A stretch of DNA of 64,000 nt from an unidentified bacterial endosymbiont (GCF_918797525.1 NZ_OU963893.1:3968001-4032000); one strand, 5' to 3'. Positions 10,548 through 21,252 are shown, numbered from the stretch's first letter. The notes: generated by a model from the sequence alone, not told the origin. Numbers and translations: made by a program.

Positions 10548-11434
10548 GCTTTGCCTCCCATGACGTTATCCAGCACCCGGGCAAAATGCATGGCCGACAA
10601 CGTCGCGCCGTAGAACCACACGGCTGGGGCACGCAGGAAGCGTTGCTGGCGCACAAACGGCATCGCCTGCCAGAGCGGCGTCGACATCAATGCCTGCATG
10701 TCGCGCTCATTGCCGTGATCGAAACAGAGCACATCCACATCACGAAACGCCGCCAGCCGGTCGATACCGACGGCGGTGCTGCCCCAGAAGGTCATCTCGC
10801 CGTCCCATGCATTGCGAATGCCAAAGCTATCGAGCACTTCCTGAAACAGACAGTTTTTGCCGAAAACCAGCATATGGCGGGCATCCAGCAGCGTTACCAT
10901 CAGCAGCGGGCGATCCCCGCGGTGGGCAAAGCGTGGCTTCAGGGAGTCAATCTGCGCGTCAAATTCAGCGAGATGCTGCTTCGCTACCGCTTCGCGGTTG
11001 AGGAACTGCGCCATCTCATTGATAGAGTTTTTCGCCATCGTCAGCGGTTTTTTACCGTCGCTGAAGGTAAAACCACGGCCGGGGGCGATACGCGCCATCG
11101 TCGCTTCTGACGGACCGTAGCCTGCGGACCAGAACAGAAATGACGGCTTCATGTGCGTGAGCAGCTCAAGGTTAGGCTCCGTACGCAGGCCGATGTCAAT
11201 AACGGAATCGGGCAGCTTCGGCTCATTCACCCACAGGTTGTAGTTAGGAATATCCGCTACACCGTAGGGGGTGATGCCCAGCGCCATCATCAGTTCTACC
11301 GGCAACCATTCCAGGGCGACAATGCGGTGCGGATCAATCGCGGCCGCGCCCGCGGTATTCATTTTCAACAACAGCGGGGAAAGTGCCATCGCCGTCAGTA
11401 AGCGTCGGCGGCTAATCAGAGTGGAGTCCAGCAT
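10544..11434 (-). CDS. fhuD: Periplasmic ferric hydroxamate-binding protein FhuD
   Basis: FhuD captures hydroxamate siderophores released by FhuA and docks on FhuB. The 296-aa precursor has a twin-arginine signal (SRRRLLTAMALSPLL) ending near AGA-AA, then IDPHRIVALEWLPVELMMALG. This is the start of the N-terminal lobe of a helical-backbone binding protein. WSAGYGPSEATMARIAPGRG and FWGSTAVGIDRLAAF are family-typical segments around the siderophore pocket. Its ATG overlaps the fhuC TGA, and its own stop overlaps fhuB, so C-D-B are translated as one coupled unit. Confidence 0.97.
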   Translation of the reverse strand: MLDSTLISRRRLLTAMALSPLLLKMNTAGAAAIDPHRIVALEWLPVELMMALGITPYGVADIPNYNLWVNEPKLPDSVIDIGLRTEPNLELLTHMKPSFLFWSAGYGPSEATMARIAPGRGFTFSDGKKPLTMAKNSINEMAQFLNREAVAKQHLAEFDAQIDSLKPRFAHRGDRPLLMVTLLDARHMLVFGKNCLFQEVLDSFGIRNAWDGEMTFWGSTAVGIDRLAAFRDVDVLCFDHGNERDMQALMSTPLWQAMPFVRQQRFLRAPAVWFYGATLSAMHFARVLDNVMGGKA

Positions 11435-12231
11435 CAGTAGACAAAGCTCACCGGAGCAGCCCCGGCAGGGTGAGGCAAAATACCCATTGGGATACCGTAA
11501 ATGTGTTCCAGCGTGTCGCTACGCATCAGTTCCGACGGCGCGCCCTGGGCAATCATCTCACCGCCACGGAGCGCCACGAGATAGTCGCAATAACGCGCCG
11601 CCATGTTGATATCATGCAGGACCGCAATCACCGTCAACCCGCGCTGCTGGCTTAAACGATGTACCAACGCCAGGACATCGACCTGGTGCGCAATATCCAG
11701 CGCGGAGGTCGGTTCATCAAGCAGCAAACAGCGGCTATCCTGCGCCACCAGCATCGCAATCCACGCACGCTGGCGTTCGCCTCCGGACAGGCTATCCACC
11801 AGGCGGTGCGCGAGCGGTTTTAAACCCACCAGCGAAATCGCTTCTTCCACTTTCTCTCTGTCGGCCACACCGAAGCGCCCAAGCGCCCCGTGCCACGGAT
11901 AACGGCCAATCGCCACCAGCTCACGCACCGTCATCCCTTCCGCCTGCGGCAGTTGCTGCGGCAAATAGGCTACTTTGCGGGCAAAGGCTTTACTGCTCCA
12001 GCGCTCAAGCGGTTGTTCGTCCAGCAATATATCGCCCTCAGACGGCGGCTGATGACGGCCAAGCATTTTCAGCAGAGTCGATTTCCCCGACCCATTGTGA
12101 CCAATCAGGCCGGTCACTTTTCCTGCGGGAAACGTCAAAGAGAGCGGATGCAGCAAGGTGCGCCCGGGTACGCGAAAAGAGAGATGATTGAGCGTAAAGG
12201 TGGTGTCGGATTGCGTTTTATTATCCTGCAT
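11434..12231 (-). CDS. fhuC: Ferric hydroxamate ABC transporter ATP-binding protein FhuC
   Basis: FhuC powers ferrichrome import through FhuB. The 265-aa protein shows Walker A GHNGSGKST (about residue 42), Q-loop YLPQQLPQAEG, signature LSGGERQRAW (about 144), Walker B CLLLDEPTSALD (about 165) and the switch histidine in VLHDINMAARY. It follows fhuA after a 51-bp gap containing a hairpin, so its expression is probably partly attenuated relative to the receptor. The stop overlaps the fhuD start. Confidence 0.97.
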   Translation of the reverse strand: MQDNKTQSDTTFTLNHLSFRVPGRTLLHPLSLTFPAGKVTGLIGHNGSGKSTLLKMLGRHQPPSEGDILLDEQPLERWSSKAFARKVAYLPQQLPQAEGMTVRELVAIGRYPWHGALGRFGVADREKVEEAISLVGLKPLAHRLVDSLSGGERQRAWIAMLVAQDSRCLLLDEPTSALDIAHQVDVLALVHRLSQQRGLTVIAVLHDINMAARYCDYLVALRGGEMIAQGAPSELMRSDTLEHIYGIPMGILPHPAGAAPVSFVY

Positions 12232-12248
12232 TTTCAGCCAACTTAAAT

Positions 12249-12273
12249 AAAAAGGGCACGGTGAACCGTGCCC
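12249..12273 (-). terminator. Intercistronic hairpin between fhuA and fhuC
   Basis: GGGCACGGT and ACCGTGCCC (12252-12271) form a 9-bp perfect stem. On the minus strand it is followed by TTTTTATTT. Since fhuC lies only about 20 bp further on without an obvious promoter, it probably works as a partial terminator or mRNA 3'-end stabiliser that raises FhuA over FhuCDB. Confidence 0.7.
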
Positions 12274-12282
12274 AAAGGGAGT

Positions 12283-14493
12283 TTAGAAGCGGAAGGTCGC
12301 GGTAGCAACAACCTGACGTCCTGCCCCCCAGTAGCATGCGTATTCGCTATAGCAGCTGGAGACATACTCGCGGTCAAAGATGTTGTTCACGTTGACGCCG
12401 ACCGAGGAACCCGGCAGTCCAAAGCGCGCCAGATCGTATTTCACGGTCGCATCCGCCAGGGCAAAGCCCGCCACGTTAAATGACTGGTACGCTTTTGGCG
12501 AGGTGGCTGAATAATAGGAGACGGTGTTACCAATGTACCGGGTGCCCGCGCCTACCGTCAGACCACTCAGCGCCGTTTCGTGGAAGGTATAATCCGCCCA
12601 GAGAGAGGCCATGTTACGCGGCACTTCCGCCGGACGACGGCCTTCATACCAGGTATCGTGCGTGTATTCTGCATCCGTGTAGGTATAAGATGCCGTCACG
12701 TTAACGTTGGCATTCACCGCCGCTTTGGCTTCCAGTTCCAGGCCACGCGAGCGAATTTCACCGCCCTGCACGCTAAAGCCACTGGTCGGGTTCGCCGGGT
12801 CGGCAGTCAGGTTGTTGTTTTTGGTCAACTGGAAGACCGCCGCCGTCACAACAACAGGCAGATCTTTCGGTACGTATTTCACGCCCGCTTCATACTGCTT
12901 GCCGCGCGCCGGATCGAACGGTTTACCGCCCAGAGTTGCACCGGAGATTGGCTCGAAGGATTCGCTGTAACTAAAGTAGGGCGTGACGCCATTATCGAAC
13001 AGGTAGTTAATACCGCCGCGCCAGGTGAACGCCCGATCGTTAATTTCAGCCGTCGTGGCAGAGGAACGGGTCAGCGTGGACGTTTTGGCAAAATCGTAAC
13101 GTCCGCCGAGGGTCAGTACCCATTTATCCCATTCGGCCTGATCTTGCGCGTACAGGCCCGTTTGTTCCTGGCGATTAAGCACGGCATACGGGAAGGTCAC
13201 GTTGATATTCGCATTGTTGTGCTGCGGATTGGTCATGCTGATAGGATCAGCGGTGCCATAATCAGCGTCAATATCGTTGCGCATGCGAAGGTAATCAACG
13301 CCCGTTAACAGGGTATGCTCAACGGCACCGGTCGAGAGTTTGGACTGCAGTTGGGTATCGACCGTGAACGAGTTCAGTTTTTCATCAGAACGCACATAGG
13401 CGCGGCTGATTTGCGCCGGTGGGATATAGCCGTTGCCGTACACTGAACGGTAGAGCGTGTTAACTTTGGTGTAGCGCAGGTTTTGACGCACGGTAAAGGT
13501 ATCGTCAAATTGATGCGAGAAGCTGTAACCGACCATCTTCTGGCGACGGGAGATTTTGTTGTCTTCATCCCCTTCGTTGAAATCGGTCGGCAGCTTGTGC
13601 GCTTTTCCGTTGGCGTCATAGTAAGGCACAACGGTACCTTCCCGCGGCAGCCAGCCGTAATAGCCCGCATCCGGATCGTTCTGGAAGTTACTCAGGAAAG
13701 TGAAATCGGTTTTGTCGTCAGGACGCCAGCTGAAAGCAGGCGCAATAGCGTAGCGGGTAGACTTAATCCTTTCCTGCTGCGCATTTTCACTGCGGCCCAG
13801 CCCGGTCAGGCGGTATGACCATACGCCGTCATCGTCAATCGCATCGCTGAAATCGAACCCGGTTTGCCACAGGTTATCGGTGCCCATCTTGAACTGAATT
13901 TCTTTTAGCGGCTCTGTTGTTGGACGCTTGCTTACCATACTGACCACCCCGCCCGGGTGGCTTTTGCCGTACAGGACGGAGGTAGGCCCACGCAGCAGTT
14001 CAACGCGTTCAAGGAAATAGGGATCCATGGACACTTCAGAATAGTTATCACCCTGCAGCTTCATGCCATCCAGATACTGGTTGGTATTCACGGTGGTAGA
14101 GGTCGTGAAGCCTCGAATTGAGACCACATCGTACGTTGTCGACGCGCCGCGAGTGGCAAAAACACCCGGTGTATATGAGAGGGCTTGCTTAACCGTACCC
14201 GGCTGTTTCATGTCCATTTCTTCTCGCGTGACCACGGAAATAGACTGCGGGGTTTTCTCAATCGGCGTATCGGTCTTTGTCGCCGTTGCGCTACGTTTTG
14301 CCGCAATCGTGGGAGCTGGCCCCCAGGCACTTTCCTGCGCAGCCGGTGCGGCAGTGACGGTGATAGTTTCTTCTTTTTTCGGGGTTTCGGCAGCATGTGC
14401 ATGAGTAGACATGCCGGCAACCGCTGTGGCTACGACGACCGCGATTTTACGCAGCGACGTGTTATTTGGCTGAGCAGTATTGGAAAGCGCCAT
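12283..14493 (-). CDS. fhuA: TonB-dependent ferrichrome outer-membrane receptor FhuA
   Basis: FhuA imports ferrichrome-type siderophores across the outer membrane using TonB energy. I start at ATG 14493 (MALSNTAQPNNTSLRKIAVV), which gives the expected signal peptide ending AHA-AE; an in-frame ATG at 14586 would add a 31-residue hydrophobic leader unlike the family. The TonB box ETITVTA follows the cleavage site. The plug has PQSISVVTREEM and RGFTTSTTVN, the barrel starts near residue 190, and it ends ATATFRF with a terminal Phe for BAM assembly. Length is 736 aa. The loop around 13390-13450 is shorter than E. coli loop 4 and lacks its two cysteines. A Fur-like site lies upstream. Confidence 0.95.
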   Translation of the reverse strand: MALSNTAQPNNTSLRKIAVVVATAVAGMSTHAHAAETPKKEETITVTAAPAAQESAWGPAPTIAAKRSATATKTDTPIEKTPQSISVVTREEMDMKQPGTVKQALSYTPGVFATRGASTTYDVVSIRGFTTSTTVNTNQYLDGMKLQGDNYSEVSMDPYFLERVELLRGPTSVLYGKSHPGGVVSMVSKRPTTEPLKEIQFKMGTDNLWQTGFDFSDAIDDDGVWSYRLTGLGRSENAQQERIKSTRYAIAPAFSWRPDDKTDFTFLSNFQNDPDAGYYGWLPREGTVVPYYDANGKAHKLPTDFNEGDEDNKISRRQKMVGYSFSHQFDDTFTVRQNLRYTKVNTLYRSVYGNGYIPPAQISRAYVRSDEKLNSFTVDTQLQSKLSTGAVEHTLLTGVDYLRMRNDIDADYGTADPISMTNPQHNNANINVTFPYAVLNRQEQTGLYAQDQAEWDKWVLTLGGRYDFAKTSTLTRSSATTAEINDRAFTWRGGINYLFDNGVTPYFSYSESFEPISGATLGGKPFDPARGKQYEAGVKYVPKDLPVVVTAAVFQLTKNNNLTADPANPTSGFSVQGGEIRSRGLELEAKAAVNANVNVTASYTYTDAEYTHDTWYEGRRPAEVPRNMASLWADYTFHETALSGLTVGAGTRYIGNTVSYYSATSPKAYQSFNVAGFALADATVKYDLARFGLPGSSVGVNVNNIFDREYVSSCYSEYACYWGAGRQVVATATFRF

Positions 14494-14516
14494 GATGGTT
14501 CTCTGATGAAAAAGGT

Positions 14517-14552
14517 GAATGATAACGTAAACGAGAATTATTATTATGACCG
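14517..14552 (-). promoter_or_regulatory. Fur-box-like operator upstream of fhuA
   Basis: On the minus strand CATAATAATAATTCTCGTT (about 14532-14550) partly matches the 19-bp Fur consensus, agreeing fully in two ATAAT blocks. An overlapping GATAACGTAAACGAGAAT lies on the other strand. It sits 25-60 bp before the start codon, and fhuA is Fur-repressed in relatives. Confidence 0.6.
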
Positions 14553-14691
14553 CAGAATAATATGCGAATCGCTGGCGGTATAGCAAGCAGTATGCGGCCC
14601 TACAAGAATTAAGGGTTTAAGAAATAAACAACAGGAAACGTGGCGTTAATAAGCCTTGAAATTGCCGTTAAGAAAATGAGCAGTAGAGGTG

Positions 14692-14722
14692 AAAAAATAC
14701 CCCCTTGCGTGGAAGGGGGTAT
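14692..14722 (-). terminator. Rho-independent terminator of mrcB
   Basis: ATACCCCCTT and AAGGGGGTAT (14697-14722) form a perfect stem closed by a short loop. On the minus strand a run of six T follows directly, between mrcB and fhuA. Confidence 0.85.
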
Positions 14723-14730
14723 CTGAGGGG

Positions 14731-17247
14731 TTAGTTAGCGCCGAACATGTCTTTTATCCAGCCAGCGACGCCGTCGCTCTCTTTCTTCTCATTCTGCGGC
14801 TGCTGCTGCGGCTGCTGAGGTTGCGAAGGCTGACCGAACGGATCCCCCGTCGGCTGTTCAGGCTGGCTCTGCTGACACAGCGAGTCCGGATTGGTCGTCC
14901 AGACAGGCAAGGTACGCATACCGCCGCCGCAAAGGAAGTTACCTGCATCATCCACGCCCATATCGACGATATCTTCCGGCGCCACCAGGTTCAGCGGTAC
15001 CGGAGACTGATTCGCCAGATAGCGCTGGTAAATGGACATCGCCCCGCTCGCACCGTACAGCTTTGTTGGCTGGTTGTTATCGCGACCCACCCAGGTGATC
15101 ACCACTTCACGGCCATCGATACCGGCAAACCAGGTATCAACGTTGTTGTTGGTGGTCCCGGTTTTACCCGCCAGATGCAGACCCGGATACTTCGCTCCCA
15201 ACTGACGTCCGGTACCACGCTGCACGACCTGCTGCATGGTCCACAGCGTCATATAGGCCGCCTGGGCCGGAACGGCACGTTCCGCCTGCGGGAAGCTCTG
15301 ATACAGCACGGAGCCGTCTTCGGCAATGACCGAGCGTAGCGCAGAGAGCTGCGCGCGATTACCGCCGCTGGCAATGGTCTGGAATGCCTGTGCAACCTCG
15401 ATTGGCGTCAGGTTCAGCGCCCCCAGAATCATCGCCGGGACCGGATGCAGCTGGTTTTTCGGCGCCCCCAGCTTCTGCCAGGTCTCGGTGATGGCAGGCA
15501 GACCGAGCGACATTCCCAGGTTCACCGTCGGCACGTTCATGGAGCGGGTCAATGCATCCACCATCATCACCTGTCCGCTGAACTGCCTGTCATCGTTCTG
15601 CGGCGACCAGACCTGGCCGTTAGGCTGGCGCAGGGAGATTGGCGCATCGGCAATCCAGGTGTTTAAACGATACTGATTCGGCAGGCTCAGGGCGGTGAGA
15701 TAGGTCGCCGGTTTCGCGAGGGAGCCAATGGAACGACGGGCCTGCATAGCGCGGTTGTAGCCTGCAAACTGCGGCTCAGCCCCGCCCACCATGGCGCGAA
15801 CTTCGCCGGTATTACGGTCAACCACCACCATGGCGGTTTCAAGGTCGCTCAGCTTGCGCTGTTTCTTCAGGACCGGAATGCCCTCAACGGCCGCTTTTTC
15901 TGCCGCGTCCTGGGCCACCGGGTCAAAGGTGGTGAAGATCTTCACGCCGGAGAGATCTTTCACCTTGTCACCCAGCTTAGACTGCAGCTCCTGACGCACC
16001 ATCTGCATGAATGCCGGCTGCGGCGAGATCACGCCGCCGCGCGGCTGAACGCCGAGTGGCCGAGCGCTCAGCATGTCGTACAGCTCCTGGTCAATCACCT
16101 GCTGCTGTTGCAGCAAGCGCAGGACCAGATTACGACGCTCCAGGGCAAGTTTCGGGTTGCGCCACGGGTTGTAAATCGACGCCCCTTTCACCATGCCCAC
16201 CAGCAGCGCCTGCTGATCAAGGCTCAGCTCTTCTACCGGACGGCCAAAGTAGTACAGGCTCGCCAGCGGGAAGCCGCGAATTTCATTATCACCGCTCTGA
16301 CCGAGGTACACCTCGTTCATGTACAGCTCAAGAATACGATCCTTGCTGTAGCGGGCATCCATCAGCACGGCCATGTAGGCTTCGTTGGCTTTACGCCAGT
16401 ATGAACGCTCGCTGGAGAGGAACAGGTTCTTCACTAGCTGTTGCGTCAGGGTACTCGCCCCCTGCACCGTCCGTCCGGCGGTCAGGTTTGCCAGCACCGC
16501 ACGGCCAATGGAGTAGAGGCTGATGCCATCGTGCTCGTAAAAATGGCGGTCTTCGGTAGCCAGCAGGGTGTCCACCAGCAGATCCGGGAAGCCGTTACGC
16601 GCCACAAACAGGCGCTGTTCGCCGTTTGCCGATGAGAGCATGGTGATAAGGCGCGGATCGAGACGGAAGAAACCGAACTGGCGGTTGTTATCCATATTCT
16701 CGATGGTCTCCAGACGCTCGCTATCAAAGCTCAGACGCGCGCGCACCTGCCCTTCTTTGCTATCCGGGAAATCGAACGGACGACGGATCATCTCAATGCT
16801 TTTCGCCTGCACCGTGAACTCGCCGGGACGCGTCATCTTCGAGACCTGACGATATTGGGTGGCCTGCAGCAGTTTGACCATCTCGTTCTTGCTGATGGAC
16901 ATCTCCGGCTCCAGGTTCACCATACGGCCATACACCGCCGCCGGTAACTGCCAGACTTTCCCGTCAATACGGCTGCGGATCTTCTGATCCAGATAGACGC
17001 CATAAATGGCGATCAGCACCACCAGAACAATAAACAGCTTCAGCAGCAGCCAGAACCAGCCGCGTTTGCCCCGAGGCTTACGCCCTTTGCCTTTCCCTTT
17101 ACGCGGCATCGGTTCTTGATCCTCATCATCGTCTTCATAGTCATCATCGTACTCCTCATCTCTGAGGCGACGACGGCTTACCTTTTCTTTCGCCGGACGC
17201 GTGGGTTTACCCTTACGTCCTATTGGCTCGCGGTCATTCCCCGCCAT
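14731..17247 (-). CDS. mrcB: Bifunctional penicillin-binding protein 1b
   Basis: PBP1b polymerises glycan strands and cross-links peptidoglycan at the inner-membrane surface, activated by LpoB. The start at 17247 ([18 protein letters not shown]) matches the long E. coli form; five codons more are open upstream. Domains in order: acidic and basic cytoplasmic tail with a [16 protein letters not shown] stretch, one TM helix ([20 protein letters not shown], about 65-84), UB2H, GT51 ([22 protein letters not shown]), and the transpeptidase with [10 protein letters not shown] (SxxK serine), SMNVP (SxN) and KTGTTNN (KTG). The C-terminus is a Gln/Pro-rich tail ending in an amphipathic IKDMFGAN. Length 838 aa, complete. 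Confidence 0.97.
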   Translation of the reverse strand: MAGNDREPIGRKGKPTRPAKEKVSRRRLRDEEYDDDYEDDDEDQEPMPRKGKGKGRKPRGKRGWFWLLLKLFIVLVVLIAIYGVYLDQKIRSRIDGKVWQLPAAVYGRMVNLEPEMSISKNEMVKLLQATQYRQVSKMTRPGEFTVQAKSIEMIRRPFDFPDSKEGQVRARLSFDSERLETIENMDNNRQFGFFRLDPRLITMLSSANGEQRLFVARNGFPDLLVDTLLATEDRHFYEHDGISLYSIGRAVLANLTAGRTVQGASTLTQQLVKNLFLSSERSYWRKANEAYMAVLMDARYSKDRILELYMNEVYLGQSGDNEIRGFPLASLYYFGRPVEELSLDQQALLVGMVKGASIYNPWRNPKLALERRNLVLRLLQQQQVIDQELYDMLSARPLGVQPRGGVISPQPAFMQMVRQELQSKLGDKVKDLSGVKIFTTFDPVAQDAAEKAAVEGIPVLKKQRKLSDLETAMVVVDRNTGEVRAMVGGAEPQFAGYNRAMQARRSIGSLAKPATYLTALSLPNQYRLNTWIADAPISLRQPNGQVWSPQNDDRQFSGQVMMVDALTRSMNVPTVNLGMSLGLPAITETWQKLGAPKNQLHPVPAMILGALNLTPIEVAQAFQTIASGGNRAQLSALRSVIAEDGSVLYQSFPQAERAVPAQAAYMTLWTMQQVVQRGTGRQLGAKYPGLHLAGKTGTTNNNVDTWFAGIDGREVVITWVGRDNNQPTKLYGASGAMSIYQRYLANQSPVPLNLVAPEDIVDMGVDDAGNFLCGGGMRTLPVWTTNPDSLCQQSQPEQPTGDPFGQPSQPQQPQQQPQNEKKESDGVAGWIKDMFGAN

Positions 17248-17326
17248 GCATTTTCTCCGCAACGTTCAGGCGCAAGGGCCCGATTTTCTTTTCTTCCACA
17301 TCATCGTGAAAGAAGAAATCTCTCAA

Positions 17327-19756
17327 TTAAGAATATTTCTTCGTCCGCCTCGTCGGCGCGGTATTCGCCGGGTCGTCCGGCCAGACATGTTTGGGATAAC
17401 GCCCCTTCATCTCTTTTTGCACTTCGCGGTAGCTCCCCGCCCAGAACGCCCCGAGATCGCGGGTGATCTGCAGCGGACGATGCGCCGGCGATAATAGCTC
17501 AAGCACCACCGGCACGCGCCCTTCGGCGATAGACGGCGTAGTCGCTTCACCGAACATCTCCTGCATGCGGACCGCCAGCGCTGGTGGATTATCCGCGTCA
17601 TAACGGATGGCAATCCGGCTTCCGGTCGGCACAGTGTAATGCCCCGGCAGTTCACTATCCAGACGTTGACGTAATGACCAGTCCAGTAAATTTTGTAACG
17701 CGACCTTAACATCAAGGGCGTTAAGCGCCCGCAGGGAGTGGATGCCGCGCATTTGCGGCAACAGCCACTCCTCAAGCGTGGCCAGCAGCGTGCGATCATC
17801 AACCGCAGGCCACGCGTACTGGGGTAACCAGCGCGCTGCACAGTGCAGACGAATACGATATTGCTCCGCCTCGGGGGTCCAGTTCAATGTGCTCAGCCCC
17901 TTTTCCCGGATGCCGTTGAGCATCGCCTGGTGCAACTCCTCCTCCGACGGTTTCGCCAGCGGCCTGGTCACCAGAGTCAGTTTTCCAATCTGGCTGCGCC
18001 TGAACGCTTTCAGCGTGCCCTGAGCGTCATCCCACTCGATGATATCCGATTGCTCAAGCAACTGCGGACAGGCGCACGTCAGGGCATCAATATCTACGGC
18101 GATCGCCTGAAGAATACGTGCGTCTGCCGAGTGGCTCCCCTGCAGTAAGAGCGGCGCAATCAGCCACGCGTTACGCGTCATAGCATCATCGCTGTCCAGC
18201 ATCGCGCCCATACCGTTTGCCAGTTGATACCGCCCGTCCCGCCCACGGCGGCGCGCAATCCGGTCGACAAAAGCCGGTGCCAGCAGGGCGGCAATTTTAT
18301 CGCTATCAGGCGCGCCACCCCGGCAGTGAAGCCGTTGACAAAGCTGCTGCGCCCGCTGCTGCCAGTTTCCCTGATTACGCGCAAAGGCCTGAACCAAATC
18401 GCAACTGCCGCCGCGTGGCGGCTCCTCAAGAATAGCCGCCAGTTTCGCCGCCGTGGCAATTTCATCCTCGCCCTTTGCTGCGACCAGCATGGCTGCCAGA
18501 CGAGGATCGTTTCCCAGCCGCGCCATTTTCTGCCCGCGTGACGACAACCGTTCCCCTTCCAGGGCGCCGAGCTGGGTCAATAAAGTCCGTGCTGCGGCAA
18601 GATGCACGGCGGGCGGCGGGTTGAGCCAGGTCAGTTGGGCCGGATCCGGGCAGCCCCACTGTAACAAATCCATCACCAGCGCAGAGAGATCGCTTTGCAT
18701 GATTTCCGGCGTGCTTTGCAAGGCTGCACGTTCCGCCTGCTCGGCAGAGGTTAAATGCAGACAGATACCCGGTTCCAGCCGCCCCGCACGGCCGGCGCGC
18801 TGGACCATCGACGCCTTGCTGATGCGTTGCGTAAGCAGTTTTGTCAGCCCGCTACGTGGGTCAAAGTTTGCCACCCGCTCCTGGGCGCAATCCACCACCA
18901 GCCGAATACCCTCGATAGTTAAACTGGTTTCGGCAATATTGGTTGCCAGTACCACCTTACGCCGCCCTTCTGGCGCAGGAAGGATCGCTTTGCGCTGATC
19001 GCTCAACGACAGCGCGCCGTACAGCGGGCAAAGCATCACGTCACTGCTCACGCGCGACGCCAGTTGCTCCTGCACGCGCTGGATTTCGCCCACGCCGGGT
19101 AAGAACAGCAGCAGGGAACCCGACGCCTGGCGCAGCAGCTCTGCGGTGGCGAGCGCTACGGCTTCATCAAAACGCTGATGTGTAGGAAGCGGCTGGTAGC
19201 GGCGCTCAACCGGGAAAGCCCGGCCAGCAGAGGAGATGACCGGGGCAGCAGGCAATACCTGCTGTAACCGCGCGTTATCGAGCGTTGCCGACATGATCAG
19301 CAGCCGAAGGTCGTCGCGTAGCCCCTGCTGAACGTCCAGCAACAGCGCCAGAGCCAGATCCGCCTGCAGGCTGCGCTCGTGGAATTCATCGAGGATCACC
19401 AGCCCGACGCCGGTGAGTTCAGGATCGTTTTGCAGCATGCGGGTGAGGATGCCCTCGGTCACCACCTCAAGCCGCGTCGTTGGCCCAACGCAGGTATCCG
19501 CGCGCATGCGATAGCCCACCGTCTCGCCCGGCTTTTCGTTGAGCCATTCCGCCAGCCGCTGCGCCACGCTACGTGCGGCCAGCCTGCGCGGCTCCAGCAG
19601 GATAATTTTCCCAGCGAGGGTACGCTCTTTGAGGATCTGCAGCGGCAGCCAGGTGGATTTACCCGCGCCGGTGGGCGCGTTGAGCAAAACCTGCGGAGAC
19701 TGTCGCAGGGCAGCAAGCAGCTCAGGCAGAACGACGGCGACGGGCAATGAGGACAC
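17327..19756 (-). CDS. hrpB: DEAH-family ATP-dependent helicase HrpB
   Basis: HrpB is a DEAH-box nucleic-acid helicase of unclear cellular role, related to HrpA and eukaryotic Prp-type proteins. I start at GTG 19756 (VSSLPVAVVLPELL), preceded by GGAG at good spacing and matching the 809-aa E. coli protein; the upstream ATG at 19801 lacks family support. Motifs: I APTGAGKST, II LDEFHERS (DEFH variant, as in E. coli), III SATL, V ATNIAETSLTIEGI and VI QRAGRAGR. A C-terminal HrpB-specific domain ends PAN-TAPTRRTKKYS. It lies next to mrcB as in E. coli. Confidence 0.96.
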   Translation of the reverse strand: MSSLPVAVVLPELLAALRQSPQVLLNAPTGAGKSTWLPLQILKERTLAGKIILLEPRRLAARSVAQRLAEWLNEKPGETVGYRMRADTCVGPTTRLEVVTEGILTRMLQNDPELTGVGLVILDEFHERSLQADLALALLLDVQQGLRDDLRLLIMSATLDNARLQQVLPAAPVISSAGRAFPVERRYQPLPTHQRFDEAVALATAELLRQASGSLLLFLPGVGEIQRVQEQLASRVSSDVMLCPLYGALSLSDQRKAILPAPEGRRKVVLATNIAETSLTIEGIRLVVDCAQERVANFDPRSGLTKLLTQRISKASMVQRAGRAGRLEPGICLHLTSAEQAERAALQSTPEIMQSDLSALVMDLLQWGCPDPAQLTWLNPPPAVHLAAARTLLTQLGALEGERLSSRGQKMARLGNDPRLAAMLVAAKGEDEIATAAKLAAILEEPPRGGSCDLVQAFARNQGNWQQRAQQLCQRLHCRGGAPDSDKIAALLAPAFVDRIARRRGRDGRYQLANGMGAMLDSDDAMTRNAWLIAPLLLQGSHSADARILQAIAVDIDALTCACPQLLEQSDIIEWDDAQGTLKAFRRSQIGKLTLVTRPLAKPSEEELHQAMLNGIREKGLSTLNWTPEAEQYRIRLHCAARWLPQYAWPAVDDRTLLATLEEWLLPQMRGIHSLRALNALDVKVALQNLLDWSLRQRLDSELPGHYTVPTGSRIAIRYDADNPPALAVRMQEMFGEATTPSIAEGRVPVVLELLSPAHRPLQITRDLGAFWAGSYREVQKEMKGRYPKHVWPDDPANTAPTRRTKKYS

Positions 19757-19828
19757 GAACAGCTCCGGAGGGTTAACATTAGTCGGCGGACATTGTAGCA
19801 TCGGCGCATATCATTACCGAGTCCCCGT

Positions 19829-20383
19829 ATGTCTGAGTCAAAACGGCTGTTTTTCGCCATTGAATTGCCCGCGCCAATGCAACGACAAATCGTTCGCTGG
19901 CGCGCTGAACATTTTCTTGCGCAAGCGGGCCGCCCCGTTGCGGCAGCGAACCTGCACCTGACGCTGGCCTTTCTCGGCGACGTGAGTGCCGAAAAACAGC
20001 GCGCATTAGCGGCAATGGCCGCGCGCATCACCCAGCCGGGCTTTACGCTGCATCTTGATGATGCGGGCCACTGGCTGCGCTCGCGGGTGGTCTGGCTGGG
20101 AACGCGCCAGCCTCCCCGGGGGTTACTTCAGCTCGCCAGTATGTTGCGGGCACAGGCAGCGCGCAGCGGTTGTTACCAGAACCCGCAGCCGTTTCATCCC
20201 CATATCACGCTCCTGCGCAATGCGGGTCAGGGGGTGGCTATTCCGCCACCGGGCTTTCTCTGGGCTTTACCGGTCAACGAATTTGTGCTGTACGAATCTG
20301 TCTTTGCCCGGGGACGCACGCGCTATACGCCGCTACAGCGCTGGACGCTTGGCAACACCGAAAGGAATTCTGATGAAGTTTAG
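19829..20383 (+). CDS. thpR: RNA 2',3'-cyclic phosphodiesterase (2H family)
   Basis: ThpR (formerly LigT/YadP) is a 2H-phosphoesterase that opens 2',3'-cyclic phosphates and can form or break 2'-5' RNA bonds. The 184-aa protein has both catalytic HxTx motifs: HLTL at residues 43-46 and HITL at 125-128. Divergent from hrpB by 72 bp, and its last 11 bp overlap the sfsA start, so the two are co-translated. Confidence 0.96.
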   Translation: MSESKRLFFAIELPAPMQRQIVRWRAEHFLAQAGRPVAAANLHLTLAFLGDVSAEKQRALAAMAARITQPGFTLHLDDAGHWLRSRVVWLGTRQPPRGLLQLASMLRAQAARSGCYQNPQPFHPHITLLRNAGQGVAIPPPGFLWALPVNEFVLYESVFARGRTRYTPLQRWTLGNTERNSDEV

Positions 20384-21077
20384 TCCCGCGCTACGGCGCG
20401 CCACGCTTATTCAACGCTACAAACGCTTTCTCGCCGACGTCGTGACCGCCGAGGGCGAAGCGTTGACCCTGCACTGCCCCAATACCGGCGCAATGACCGG
20501 GTGTGCAACCCCTGGCGACACCGTCTGGTACTCCACCTCTGACAATATAAAACGTAAATATCCTCACACCTGGGAAATGACGCAGACACAGCAAGGGGCA
20601 TTTATTTGTGTGAATACTCTGCGGGCGAATCAGTTAGTAAAAGAGGCGCTGATCCATGACGCAATCCCCGAACTGGTCGGCTATGACACGCTAAAAAGTG
20701 AAGTAAAATATGGCGACGAAAGCAGCAGAATTGACTTCATGCTACAGGCGCAAGAGCGGCCTGAGTGCTATATTGAAGTTAAATCAGTCACGTTAGCGGA
20801 ACAGGAAAAAGGCTACTTCCCGGATGCGATAACGCTACGTGGCCAAAAGCATCTGCGGGAGCTGATAAGTGTTGCGGCGGCGGGCAAACGCGCCGTGTTG
20901 CTGTTTGCGGTTTTGCATTCAGCCATTGAACGATTTTCCCCCGCCCGCCATATCGATCCTAAATACGCGCAATTGTTGAATGAGGCACAAAAGCAGGGGG
21001 TAGAGGTTTTCGCTTATAAAGCGGAACTTTCTGCCGATAATATGACTCTGAGATCGTCTCTTCCCATTGTCTTATAA
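20373..21077 (+). CDS. sfsA: Sugar fermentation stimulation protein A (SfsA)
   Basis: SfsA was named for stimulating maltose genes when over-expressed; structurally it has an OB-fold-like N-terminus and a restriction-endonuclease-like C-terminal domain. The ATG at 20373 ([20 protein letters not shown]) follows AAGGAA and overlaps thpR. Visible family motifs: [19 protein letters not shown] (about 30-50), SRIDFML and [10 protein letters not shown], the last two giving the D...ExK nuclease-type site. 234 aa as in E. coli. Its biochemical role remains uncertain in the family. Confidence 0.95.
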   Translation: MKFSPALRRATLIQRYKRFLADVVTAEGEALTLHCPNTGAMTGCATPGDTVWYSTSDNIKRKYPHTWEMTQTQQGAFICVNTLRANQLVKEALIHDAIPELVGYDTLKSEVKYGDESSRIDFMLQAQERPECYIEVKSVTLAEQEKGYFPDAITLRGQKHLRELISVAAAGKRAVLLFAVLHSAIERFSPARHIDPKYAQLLNEAQKQGVEVFAYKAELSADNMTLRSSLPIVL

Positions 21078-21252
21078 GGAATTAGACGGTTGACGATTAA
21101 GTGTTCTGGCCGCGTGCGCAAATACGCTTTTCCTCACAGGCTTGTCAAGTGTTACGTATAGATAATTGCCATACGGAAAAGCATCTGCTATTTATAGCGA
21201 CCTGATTTTTCCCCCACATGGGGATCGATAGTGCGTGTTAAGGAGAAGCAAC

